Assembly: GCA_963717075.1 (NCBI GenBank)
Contig: CAVQVI010000010.1
Location: 558,001 to 622,000, forward strand
Length of the DNA stretch: 64,000 bases
DNA from: JBGOTP01 sp963717075
GTDB lineage: Bacteria > Acidobacteriota > Vicinamibacteria > Vicinamibacterales > CAVVIG01
Direction: 5' to 3'
This document shows, piece by piece, positions 28,306 through 35,638 of the stretch. The notes beneath the pieces were generated by a model. It had not been told where the DNA came from. It ran no database searches and worked only from the letters and a program-made list of their open reading frames with translations. Each line of letters starts with the position of its first letter. The first letter of the stretch is position 1. Position numbers and translations under genes: made by a program.

Positions 28306-29163
28306 TTAGCTCAGGCGCCGAAACAACACCAAGTCGTAGCCGATCCATCCCCGCGCGAGGCTCGTCTGCAATGCGGTGCCGCCCACCAGATGGCCGATGG
28401 GGGAGCGCTCGAGCGGAAGCCAACCCGCGAGCGCAACAAGCGCGCGGATTGCCCGATCGCGAGTCCGATGGATCTCGAGATACGACGAAAGGTCGAGCGT
28501 CGACTCGTGCTCGAATCCCGCCGCACGCGCAAGCGCCTGCAGCTCACCAGGTTGAAGCAGCGTGTTGATGTGCCAGCCGCGGGAGAACTGCTCAATGGCA
28601 CGCTCGGCCGCCGGTCCCGCGCTCGGCCGCCGGAAGTCGTCGCAGATGGCCAGCATCCCACCAGCTCGAATGAGCCGGCTGCACTGCGCGAAGAAGCGGG
28701 TCGGGTCCGGGCCATGCACAAACGACTCGATCGCATAAGCGAAATCAGCCGGACCGATCTCGGCTGGTAGATCGCCGTAGTCACCTTCGAGACAGACGAT
28801 CCGGTCCGACAGGCCATCCTCACGGATGCGTCGTGAGGCCAGTTCCGCCTGGACCGGGCTCAGCGTAATTCCCGTGCCGCGAAGGGGCAGGTGCCTGGCG
28901 AGATAACACAGACTCGCGCCCACGCCACAGCCAAGATCGACGACGTGCGGCGCTGCCGGTGTTCCAGGCGCTTGAGGTAAACGCCGGATGAAACCGGCTA
29001 TCTGGTCCTCCACGTAGTGAAACGCCTTGCGACGATCGGTTGTGCCCGGCCCCCAGACCGCACGATGGATCGCGCCGACGTTGCCACCCTGTCCGAAGGC
29101 AACGAAGCCGGGCGTCTGACGGTCGTAGTAGCGTCGGACTTGCGCCGTGGTGAATCGAGACAT
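28306..29163 (-). CDS. SAM-dependent methyltransferase (cyclopropane/sterol-type fold)
   Basis: This 285-residue protein has motif I VVDLGCGVGASLCYLARHL at about 74-92, followed by ITLSPVQAELASRRI and FAYAIESFVHGPDPTRFF, a pattern of the UbiE/tocopherol-methyltransferase-like group. The N-terminus (TTAQVRRYYDRQTPGF) also fits. Small-molecule O- or C-methylation is likely. It is divergent from the RibD-type reductase gene across a repeat-filled promoter region and is treated as the left edge of the island that runs to 37.2 kb. The membership is inferred from position. Confidence 0.8.
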   Translation of the reverse strand: MSRFTTAQVRRYYDRQTPGFVAFGQGGNVGAIHRAVWGPGTTDRRKAFHYVEDQIAGFIRRLPQAPGTPAAPHVVDLGCGVGASLCYLARHLPLRGTGITLSPVQAELASRRIREDGLSDRIVCLEGDYGDLPAEIGPADFAYAIESFVHGPDPTRFFAQCSRLIRAGGMLAICDDFRRPSAGPAAERAIEQFSRGWHINTLLQPGELQALARAAGFEHESTLDLSSYLEIHRTRDRAIRALVALAGWLPLERSPIGHLVGGTALQTSLARGWIGYDLVLFRRLS

Positions 29164-29171
29164 CGTGTTGG

Positions 29172-29197
29172 TGCCGCGCCCGACCTGAAGGTCGGGC
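29172..29197. repeat. Dispersed palindrome at the methyltransferase 5' end
   Basis: GCCCGACCTGAAGGTCGGGC and CTACG lie eight bases upstream of the start codon of the methyltransferase at 29163, in the leader or promoter. The 21-bp array follows at about 25 bases distance. Confidence 0.8.
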
Positions 29198-29220
29198 CTA
29201 CGTGAATGGACATCGGCTGT

Positions 29221-29456
29221 CGGCCCGACTTGAACGATCCGTAGGCCCGACTTGAACGATCCGTAGCCCGACCTGAACGATCCATAGCCCGACCTGAACG
29301 ATCCGTAGCCCGACTTGAACGATCCGTAGGCCGACTTGAACGATCCGTAGCCCGACCTGAACGATCCGTAGGCCGACTTGAACGATCCGTAGGCCGACTT
29401 GAACGATCCGTAGGCCGACTTGAACGATCCGTAGGCCCGACCTTCAGGTCGGGCTA
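29221..29456. repeat. Ten-unit 21-bp minisatellite ending in a full palindrome
   Basis: The unit is CCCGACTTGAACGATCCGTA, usually followed by GG. It repeats about ten times with T/C variation in the CTT/CCT step and one CCATAG variant, and ends with an intact GCCCGACCTTCAGGTCGGGC. It fills the divergent region between the methyltransferase and RibD-type genes (29164-29498). Each unit looks like one arm of the palindrome joined to TGAACGATCC, whose exact reverse complement GGATCGTTCA lies at 29508-29517 at the start of the RibD-type gene. The 21-bp length is two helix turns. Confidence 0.85.
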
Positions 29457-29498
29457 GAGTAATGTAGACGACACCATGTTGCGGGGGAAAGCCGAGCC

Positions 29499-30464
29499 GT
29501 GTCCGTAGGATCGTTCACAAAGGAGCGCTCGGCGACCGATTCGGCCTGGACCATCCTGCTTGCGGCAAGCGCCATGGCCGACGCCGTCGAACAGCAAGGG
29601 CGTCGGGCGGGCTTCGGCGTTGACGAGCACGCGCAGCTCCATCAGCTGCCCGTCGATCATTCGGACGCTGTGATTGCCTGGCACCCGGAGTCAGCCTGGC
29701 AATCCTGCCTTCCCCCCGACGACCCGCGCTCGGCGATGCTGGATCTTTACCTGCCGGTCTGCGGCACGACGGCTCACCCGATCACCGTCGGCCATCTCGG
29801 ACAGAGTCTCGACGGCTTCATTGCCACGCATTCCGGCGATTCCCAATTCGTGACGGGCCACGACAACCTCGTCCACCTGCATCGTATGCGTGCGCTGTGC
29901 GGCGCTGTCGTGGTAGGCGCGGGCACTGTGGCCGCGGACGATCCGCAGCTCACGACCCGTTTCGTCGCCGGGCCGAATCCGCTCCGCGTGGTCTTCGATC
30001 CCGCTCGGCGGCTGGCATCCACCTACCGCGTGTTCACCGACGAAGCGGCGCCGACACTTTACGTCTGCGGCCGCTCCCGCATCGCCCCGGGCGAAACGCA
30101 CGTGGGAAGCGCCGCCGTCGTCGGTGTGGACGACGCCGGACCGGAACGCGACATGGCGCAGGTGCTGAGCCTCCTGCGCGCGCGTGGCTATCCTCGGGTG
30201 TTCGTGGAAGGCGGCGGCATCACGGTCTCAGCGTTCCTCGAGGCGAATCTGCTGGATCGCCTCCAGATAGCCATCGCGCCGCTCCTCATCGGCGACGGCC
30301 GCCCCGCCATCCGTCTCGCGCCGCATGCCAGCCTGCGCGACTGCCGCCGGCCTCGCTATCGGGTGTTCCTGATGGGCGGAGACGTCTTGTTCGATTGCGA
30401 GCTCAACGCACAGGCCGACGCGGAACATGCGTCCCCAACACCGCCCGTGGTTCGCATCATCTGA
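29499..30464 (+). CDS. RibD C-terminal-type reductase
   Basis: This 321-residue protein starts at GTG 29499, with GCGGGGGAAA upstream. Residues 1-85 are an unfamiliar extension. Then the RibD_C (dihydrofolate-reductase-like) fold begins: LGQSLDGFIATHSGDSQFVTG, MRALCGAVVVGAGTVAADDP, and near the end FVEGGGITVSAFLEANLLDR and PLLIGDGRPAI. In riboflavin synthesis this domain reduces a ribosylamino-pyrimidine with NADPH. The deaminase half of RibD is absent. It faces the methyltransferase at 30478 convergently with a 13-base gap. A role in a GTP-derived pathway with the cyclohydrolase at 34923 is inferred. Confidence 0.85.
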   Translation: MSVGSFTKERSATDSAWTILLAASAMADAVEQQGRRAGFGVDEHAQLHQLPVDHSDAVIAWHPESAWQSCLPPDDPRSAMLDLYLPVCGTTAHPITVGHLGQSLDGFIATHSGDSQFVTGHDNLVHLHRMRALCGAVVVGAGTVAADDPQLTTRFVAGPNPLRVVFDPARRLASTYRVFTDEAAPTLYVCGRSRIAPGETHVGSAAVVGVDDAGPERDMAQVLSLLRARGYPRVFVEGGGITVSAFLEANLLDRLQIAIAPLLIGDGRPAIRLAPHASLRDCRRPRYRVFLMGGDVLFDCELNAQADAEHASPTPPVVRII

Positions 30465-30477
30465 ACCAGACTCACCT

Positions 30478-31362
30478 TCAGACCCCTGGCAGCCACGCGG
30501 CCAGGTCGTAGTGGCCGACAACCACATGCGAGATCCCTACATCAACGTGCTTGATGCGCCGCGCCCGCCAACGCTCGATAGCGGACGCCTCACCGGGTGC
30601 GACCTCCGTCGCCGCCGTCGCCCAACCTGTAATCAACTGCCGCTGCAGCTCGGCCTGATCCGACCGCAGGGTCCAATCGCTTGACTCAATCCCCACCTGA
30701 TACCCGACTTCCTCAAAGCAGCGCACGCCGTACGCCGTCGCATCGGGTCCGGCCGCGGGGCCACCGAGTCCCTTGTCGGTCCGCTGGTGCCGGTTGAAGA
30801 GGTCGAGAATCATTCCGTCCTCTGGCTCCATCGGCGTGCAGGAGGAACGGCCGCTATAGGTGATCGTGAACAGCGCAGCAGCGCCCACTTCACGACAACG
30901 GGCCGCGACCGAACGCAACCATTGCTCCGACACCAGATCGAGCAGCGCAGACGCGGTGACGAGGTGGCGACCTGCGAATATCTCTCCGGCGTCCACAGTG
31001 TCGAGTCTGCCGAGATCGAGCGGCAACGTCTCGACGCGACAATGCTGCCGATCGCTTGTGATCGTGCACCCCATGGCTTCTCTCGTGAACCGGTAGCCCC
31101 GTCCCGTGCCCCATGAAGCTGTCCGCTCCAGCAGCTCTTCGAGCAACGTCGAACTTTGATCGACAACCAGCCAGCGCTGGTCGCCTGGGAGTCGATCCAT
31201 CAAATAGCGGAGATTCGAGCCGGTACCAGTGGCCAGATCGAGAACCCGTAGCGGATTCTTCGTGGAGATCGCCTCCGCGACCGCGCGTGTCAGGCTCGTC
31301 GATCGAGAGGCGGCGTCGACGGCCTCTCGCAACGCGAGCCACGGTGCAAGGGCGCTATCCAT
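30478..31362 (-). CDS. SAM-dependent methyltransferase, class I
   Basis: The protein is about 294 residues from ATG 31362, overlapping the end of the glycosyltransferase gene by eight bases. The SAM loop is VLDLATGTGSNLRYLMDRL, then WLVVDQSSTLLEEL. Residues around LVTASALLDLVSEQWLRS resemble the loop after motif II. The substrate is unknown. It is the last gene of a run of overlapping genes (pterin-synthase-like, glycosyltransferase, this one), so all three are probably one transcript. Confidence 0.82.
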   Translation of the reverse strand: MDSALAPWLALREAVDAASRSTSLTRAVAEAISTKNPLRVLDLATGTGSNLRYLMDRLPGDQRWLVVDQSSTLLEELLERTASWGTGRGYRFTREAMGCTITSDRQHCRVETLPLDLGRLDTVDAGEIFAGRHLVTASALLDLVSEQWLRSVAARCREVGAAALFTITYSGRSSCTPMEPEDGMILDLFNRHQRTDKGLGGPAAGPDATAYGVRCFEEVGYQVGIESSDWTLRSDQAELQRQLITGWATAATEVAPGEASAIERWRARRIKHVDVGISHVVVGHYDLAAWLPGV

Positions 31363-32413
31363 GAACGACCAGCGATGCAAGAGCGGCGTCCATCTTCCCC
31401 TCGGCTTGCTCCCAGCTCGGCAAACGATCGCGCACACGGCGTGCGCCCTCGGCCAGGCGTGCGCGAAGCTTCGCGTCCGCCAGCATTCGTGTAAGCGCGT
31501 CGCTCAGCGCCCGGACGTTCCCGGGTGGTACCAAGAGACCAGCCTCACCGCCAACCAGGTCGGCAATCGCCCCGGTCGTCGTGCCGACGACAGGCAGGCC
31601 ACGCGCCAGCGCCTCGGCAACCGCCATCCCGTAGGTCTCCTGCAATGTCGCCAGCACGAAGACATCCGCGCGCTCGTAGCTATCGGCAAGGCTGACCGGA
31701 TCGAGTTCGCCGACCATCGTGACGCGATCCTCCAAGCCCAGACGTCGCGCCGTGGCGCGCACGCCATCGACCGTCGCTCGATGGCGCGTCACGCTGCCGG
31801 CGCATGTCAGATGCCAGCTGTGATACCGCACGTCCGCAAGCGCCCGCAGCAGATTCTCATGGCCTTTTCCTGGACCCAGCGTCGCGACACACAGAAGTTG
31901 CAGCGACGGCCCTCCCGATCCGTGCGCCAGAGGTGCACGATCGGTTCCTGGCTCCACGACGACAACTCGATGGGGAGGCAACTCGTATCTCGCCAGCATG
32001 GGAAGCGTCGCCCGGCCCGTGACAACGACCAGCCCCGCGCCACCCAGCGCTCGGCGTTCGTCCGCTTCAAGACGCGCGCCGGTATCGCGGTTCAGACTGA
32101 CGTCGGCGGCGAGCGGGAGATGCACCAGCGCTACGATGCGAAGACGCGACGCTTCGCGTTCGATCACGTCCGGGATCGCGCCAAGGACCAGGCCATCGAC
32201 GACGACGATGGCTCGATGGCGAATGCCGGCGAGCACTTCGCCGGCATTTCGCTGCGCGGCGCCCGTGGGAAACGGAAATGTGCCATCGAGCTCCCGGACG
32301 TCAACCTCCCAGCCCCGCCGACACAGGCCCTCCGCCATGCGACGGTCGTAGATCGAACCTCCGGTGCGCGTCGAGATCGGGCCAGGAACGACGAAAACGA
32401 CCGAACGATTCAT
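31355..32413 (-). CDS. Glycosyltransferase family 4
   Basis: This 352-residue GT-B protein has a glycine-rich N-terminus (PGPISTRTGGSIYDRRMAEGL), a middle LLCVATLGPGKGHENLLRAL and the C-terminal ETYGMAVAEALARGLPVVGTTTGAIADLV with the Glu-rich motif that binds a nucleotide sugar. It is a retaining type in most relatives. It overlaps the pterin-synthase-like gene upstream by four bases (ATGA) and the methyltransferase downstream by eight, so a glycosylated, methylated product is likely. Confidence 0.85.
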   Translation of the reverse strand: MNRSVVFVVPGPISTRTGGSIYDRRMAEGLCRRGWEVDVRELDGTFPFPTGAAQRNAGEVLAGIRHRAIVVVDGLVLGAIPDVIEREASRLRIVALVHLPLAADVSLNRDTGARLEADERRALGGAGLVVVTGRATLPMLARYELPPHRVVVVEPGTDRAPLAHGSGGPSLQLLCVATLGPGKGHENLLRALADVRYHSWHLTCAGSVTRHRATVDGVRATARRLGLEDRVTMVGELDPVSLADSYERADVFVLATLQETYGMAVAEALARGLPVVGTTTGAIADLVGGEAGLLVPPGNVRALSDALTRMLADAKLRARLAEGARRVRDRLPSWEQAEGKMDAALASLVVHG

Positions 32414-32811
32414 TTGACAGGGCCATCAAATGATGCCGAGGCGACGTGCGATTCATGGAGGGTCACACGCACCTGCTCGACGGCCGTGGCACCAGGGCCC
32501 ACGTCCCCACGTCGAATCGCGCTCACGACTGCGTCGAACACGACCCGCGCAAGAAACTCCGTCGTCGTATTCCGCCCCGCAAACGCCGGCAGGTCGTCGA
32601 GGTTGCGGTAGTTCAGGTCGGCCAGCACACGGCGCAGCGCGTCGGACGCGCGACCGATATCGACAACGATGCCGTCAGGGTCGAGCTCTGGCCGCCGGAA
32701 TTCAACGTCGACGACGTACGTGGCGCCGTGCAGACGCTGGGCAGGCCCGAACACATGGCCTTTGAAGCTGTGCGCGATCATCACGTGGTCCCGCACGGTT
32801 ACGCTATACAT
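32410..32811 (-). CDS. 6-pyruvoyl-tetrahydropterin synthase/QueD-fold protein lacking catalytic residues
   Basis: This 133-residue protein matches the PTPS/QueD fold throughout: HSFKGHVFGPAQRLHGATYV, a LNYRNLDDLPAF core, RNTTTEFLA and LHESHVASAS near the end. By comparison with E. coli QueD (CxxxHGH), His14 and His28 are kept, but Ala24 replaces the catalytic Cys and Ala30 a zinc His. The DHH triad segment reads NYR. The Glu in LHES, which contacts the pterin, is kept. So it probably binds a pterin-like ring but cannot do standard PTPS chemistry. It is first in the run PTPS-like, glycosyltransferase, methyltransferase. Confidence 0.82.
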   Translation of the reverse strand: MYSVTVRDHVMIAHSFKGHVFGPAQRLHGATYVVDVEFRRPELDPDGIVVDIGRASDALRRVLADLNYRNLDDLPAFAGRNTTTEFLARVVFDAVVSAIRRGDVGPGATAVEQVRVTLHESHVASASFDGPVK

Positions 32812-32842
32812 TGATGCTGTCTCCCCTCACCATCTCGCCCTG

Positions 32843-33112
32843 ATCGCCCGACCTAAAGGTCGGGCCTACGAGCTGCGCCCGCCGTGCCTTGCCGCGTCTG
32901 CCCTGATCGCCCGACCTAAAGGTCGGGCCTACGAGCTGTGCCCGCCGTGCCTTGCCGCGCCTGCCCTGATCGCCCGACCTAAAGGTCGGGCCTACGAGCT
33001 GCGCCCGCCGTGCCCGCCGCGCCTGCCCTGATCGCCCGACCTAAAGGTCGGGCCTACGAGCTGTGCCCGCCGCGCCTGCCCTGCCGCCCGACCTGAAGGT
33101 CGGGCCTACGGT
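32843..33112. repeat. Five-copy tandem array of palindromes
   Basis: Five copies of GCCCGACCTaAAGGTCGGGC (the last with CTG instead of CTA) lie 53 to 63 bp apart. Each is followed by CTACGAGCTG and a Pro/Cys-rich GC spacer (CCCGCCGTGCC...). Alternate units have CGCCC or TGCCC. They occupy the gap between the pterin-synthase-like gene (minus) and the alcohol dehydrogenase 3' end, which is read through the last copy. Confidence 0.85.
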
Positions 33113-34085
33113 ACCGGACTCGGTGGCACAACGTGTCGCCGGGTGAGGCCGTGAGTTGCTCCATCACTTGCGGCAGCGTCTCGAAATCGCTCTCACCGGT
33201 GATGAGGACATCGAGTGACGCGTCGCCAAGGAGCGTCAACGCCAGCCGCATCCTTCGTCGCGTGTCCCAGCGGGCGCGTTGTGACGTCGCGACGGCTCCC
33301 ACTTGTGAAGACATGATCGTCAGTCGTTTGGCGTGAAACGCCCTGCCAAGAGGCAGCGGAACGGTGCGATCGCCAAACCAGCTCAGCTCCACGATCCTTG
33401 CTTCGAAGCCCGCCGTCTCGAGCGCGAGTTCAAGGCCGGCCGGTGAACCGCTCGCGTGAATGACGACGTCCGCGTCGCGTGTGACCGATGTCGGTTCGAC
33501 GAATCGCACACCGAGCGCGTGGGCCACTGCCGATCGACGAGGATTGACGTCGATGAGCTCTACCTCGCAGCCTCCAATGCGCGCGGTCAGCCATGCCGCG
33601 AGACAGCCGACCGTCCCACCGCCAATCACTGCGACGCGATCGCCGACGCGCGGAGCGGCGTCCCACACGCCGTTGATGGCGGTCTCGAGATTGGCCGCGA
33701 GCACGGCGCGCCCAGGCGGGAGCGTATCGGGCAGCACGTGCACCGCCGACGCCGGCACGATGTATCGGCTCTGGTGAGGAAAAAGCACGAAGACCGTACG
33801 ATCGTACAGCTCGCGGGGGCCCTCTTCGACGCGGCCAACGCTCGCATAGCCATACTTGACGGGTGCGGGAAACTCGCCCACCTGAAACGGCGCACGCATG
33901 AGCGCGCGCCCGGTCTCGGGCACGTGGCCACCAAAGACAAGCGCTTCGGTGCCGCGGCTGATGCCGCTGTAAAGCGCGCGGACGAGAACATCTCCCTGGG
34001 ACAGCACGGCCAATGGCTCGCTGCGGATTTCGCCTCGCCCCACCGCCGCAACCCAGAATGCTCTGGCCTCGGACACTGTCTCCAT
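33054..34085 (-). CDS. Zinc-type alcohol dehydrogenase-like protein
   Basis: This 343-residue medium-chain dehydrogenase fold has a GroES-like N-terminus (VLVRALYSGISRGTEALVFGG, FPAPVKYGYASVGRV), a Rossmann GGGTVGCLAAWLTARIGG and SGSPAGLELAL. The usual GHE and structural Cys tetrad are absent, so it probably lacks structural zinc. The natural end is near LCHRVRY; the last 16 residues (RRPDLQVGRQGRRGGHSS) are translated from the palindrome array. It starts divergently from the phosphatidyltransferase gene. The substrate is unknown, but the position points to the island's product. Confidence 0.82.
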   Translation of the reverse strand: METVSEARAFWVAAVGRGEIRSEPLAVLSQGDVLVRALYSGISRGTEALVFGGHVPETGRALMRAPFQVGEFPAPVKYGYASVGRVEEGPRELYDRTVFVLFPHQSRYIVPASAVHVLPDTLPPGRAVLAANLETAINGVWDAAPRVGDRVAVIGGGTVGCLAAWLTARIGGCEVELIDVNPRRSAVAHALGVRFVEPTSVTRDADVVIHASGSPAGLELALETAGFEARIVELSWFGDRTVPLPLGRAFHAKRLTIMSSQVGAVATSQRARWDTRRRMRLALTLLGDASLDVLITGESDFETLPQVMEQLTASPGDTLCHRVRYRRPDLQVGRQGRRGGHSS

Positions 34086-34122
34086 TTTGTTCCCGGATGG
34101 ACGCAGTTACAATGCCGGCGTC

Positions 34123-34154
34123 ACGAAGCCTCTTGTGCCCACAAGAGGCTTCGT
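34123..34154. promoter_or_regulatory. Perfect 32-bp inverted repeat between divergent genes
   Basis: ACGAAGCCTCTTGTG and CACAAGAGGCTTCGT are perfect 15-base arms around a two-base centre. The site lies between the alcohol dehydrogenase start (34085, minus) and the phosphatidyltransferase start (34173, plus), so it could be an operator for both or a strong RNA hairpin in the phosphatidyltransferase leader. It is unrelated in sequence to the dispersed palindromes. Confidence 0.6.
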
Positions 34155-34172
34155 AGTCTTCATGACGTCTCG

Positions 34173-34913
34173 ATGAGTACACCTGCATTCCACGCGGCTC
34201 TCCGCACGCGCGTTGCTCTCGCGGGCGCCGTCGGCCTGCTGGGTGTGACCGGGGTTGGACTGCTCGCGCGACGTCTGCCCCAGGGGCTTGCGGTCGGTGG
34301 GCTGTATCCGTGGAAAGCCGCCGCGACGTTCGCGGCGGCGATGGTGATCGCGATCGGCTTCATTGACGAACATCCGTTCTCGAGATTCGGGCCGGCCAAT
34401 TGCGTCACGACCGTCCGATTGATGTTGTTGGCGCTCGCAACTGGACTGATCGGAGAAGCGGCGAGTCCGCGCGTGGCTGTCGCAGCCGTCGTGCTCACGG
34501 GAATCATCGCAACGCTCGACGGCCTGGACGGCTGGCTGGCGCGGCGTAGCCGAATGACCAGCGCGTTCGGCGCGCGGTTCGACATGGAAACCGACGCCCT
34601 GCTCATCATGGTGCTGTCGATCCTGGTCTGGCGGCACGAGAAAGCCGGCGTGTGGATTCTTCTCGGCGGAGCGATGAGGTACGGCTTCGTCGCGGCAGGA
34701 GCGCTGTTGCCGTGGATGGCCGGTCCACTGGCGCCGACCTTCCGCGCCAAAGTCGCGGCCGTCAGTCACATGCTTGGACTGGGCGTGGCCCTCGCTCCAT
34801 TCGTTCCTGCGCCGTTCAGCGCAGGAGTAGCCGCGTTGACACTCGCCGTGCTCTCGTGGTCATTTGCGATTGATGTGGTCCGGCTGTGGAGGCAGCGGAA
34901 ACGTCAGACCTGA
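34173..34913 (+). CDS. CDP-alcohol phosphatidyltransferase
   Basis: This 246-residue membrane enzyme has six or so hydrophobic helices. The signature D-G-x2-A-R-x8-G-x3-D-x3-D is complete within LDGLDGWLARRSRMTSAFG and continues as ARFDMETDA. Family members transfer a phosphatidyl group from a CDP lipid to an alcohol such as glycerol-phosphate or inositol-phosphate. In this island the acceptor could be a pteridine sugar or a lipid alcohol; this is inference. It ends nine bases before the GTP cyclohydrolase II gene ends on the other strand. Confidence 0.85.
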   Translation: MSTPAFHAALRTRVALAGAVGLLGVTGVGLLARRLPQGLAVGGLYPWKAAATFAAAMVIAIGFIDEHPFSRFGPANCVTTVRLMLLALATGLIGEAASPRVAVAAVVLTGIIATLDGLDGWLARRSRMTSAFGARFDMETDALLIMVLSILVWRHEKAGVWILLGGAMRYGFVAAGALLPWMAGPLAPTFRAKVAAVSHMLGLGVALAPFVPAPFSAGVAALTLAVLSWSFAIDVVRLWRQRKRQT

Positions 34914-34922
34914 GGAGAGGTA

Positions 34923-35579
34923 TCAGACCAAAGACAGCAGGTGCCCCAGCTTGTCCTTTTTCGTCTTCAGGTAGCGCTCGCTCGAGGCTGACGCGGCAAT
35001 CTCAATCGGAATCCGCTCGGTGATCGAGAGTCCGTCGCCGGTGACGCCTTGCAGCTTCCTCGGGTTGTTGCTCAAGAGACGGATCGAGGCGACCCCAAGG
35101 TCGCGAAGGATCTGCACCCCGACTCGGTAGTCGCGCGAGTCGGCCGGGAAGCCCAGGCGCTCGTTCGCTTCGACGGTGTCAAGGCCCTGCTCCTGTAGCG
35201 CATAGGCGCGGATCTTGTTCGCCAGCCCGATCCCGCGTCCCTCCTGGTTGAGATACAGCAGCACACCCCGTCCTTCGTCTGCAATCCATCGCAGCGCCGT
35301 CTGGAGCTGTTGTCCGCAGTCACAGCGGGCGGAATGAAAGATGTCGCCGGTGAGGCAGGCGGAGTGGACGCGCGTCAGCACGTTCTCCCCACCGCCGATT
35401 TCGCCGCGGACGAGGGCCACGTGCGTTTCACCAGCCGCATTCTCGTAGACGTGGATGTCGAAGTCGCCGTATTCGGTGGGGAGCTTGGCAATGGCCGCGC
35501 AGTAGACGGGCGCCCGGCGAAGCGCCTTCACCACCAACCGCGCTCTAGCGCGGACCCAGGAAACCATGGATGATCCCAT
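34923..35579 (-). CDS. ribA: GTP cyclohydrolase II
   Basis: The protein is about 218 residues from ATG 35579 (MGSSMVSWVRARARL); sequence 5' of that is not protein-like. All GTP-cyclohydrolase II marks are present: VHSACLTGDIFHSARCDCG with the three zinc Cys, LYLNQEGRGIGLANKIRAYALQ, DTVEANERLGF and LLSNNPRK. It opens GTP to the diamino-pyrimidine that starts riboflavin and related pathways. No ribB, ribE or ribH lies nearby, so it may serve this island rather than riboflavin itself. Confidence 0.9.
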   Translation of the reverse strand: MGSSMVSWVRARARLVVKALRRAPVYCAAIAKLPTEYGDFDIHVYENAAGETHVALVRGEIGGGENVLTRVHSACLTGDIFHSARCDCGQQLQTALRWIADEGRGVLLYLNQEGRGIGLANKIRAYALQEQGLDTVEANERLGFPADSRDYRVGVQILRDLGVASIRLLSNNPRKLQGVTGDGLSITERIPIEIAASASSERYLKTKKDKLGHLLSLV

Positions 35580-35638
35580 ATAAGCTTGCGATGCATCGGA
35601 CGTGAACGAGTATCGTAGCTCAAAAGAGGACAAATAGA

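Noticed and set aside
29221..29456. CRISPR array
   Set aside because: The units are 21 bp in head-to-tail copies without variable spacers, and there are no cas genes nearby.
32843..33112. CRISPR array
   Set aside because: The spacers are nearly identical to each other and the repeats are the same dispersed palindrome found elsewhere, so this is tandem amplification.
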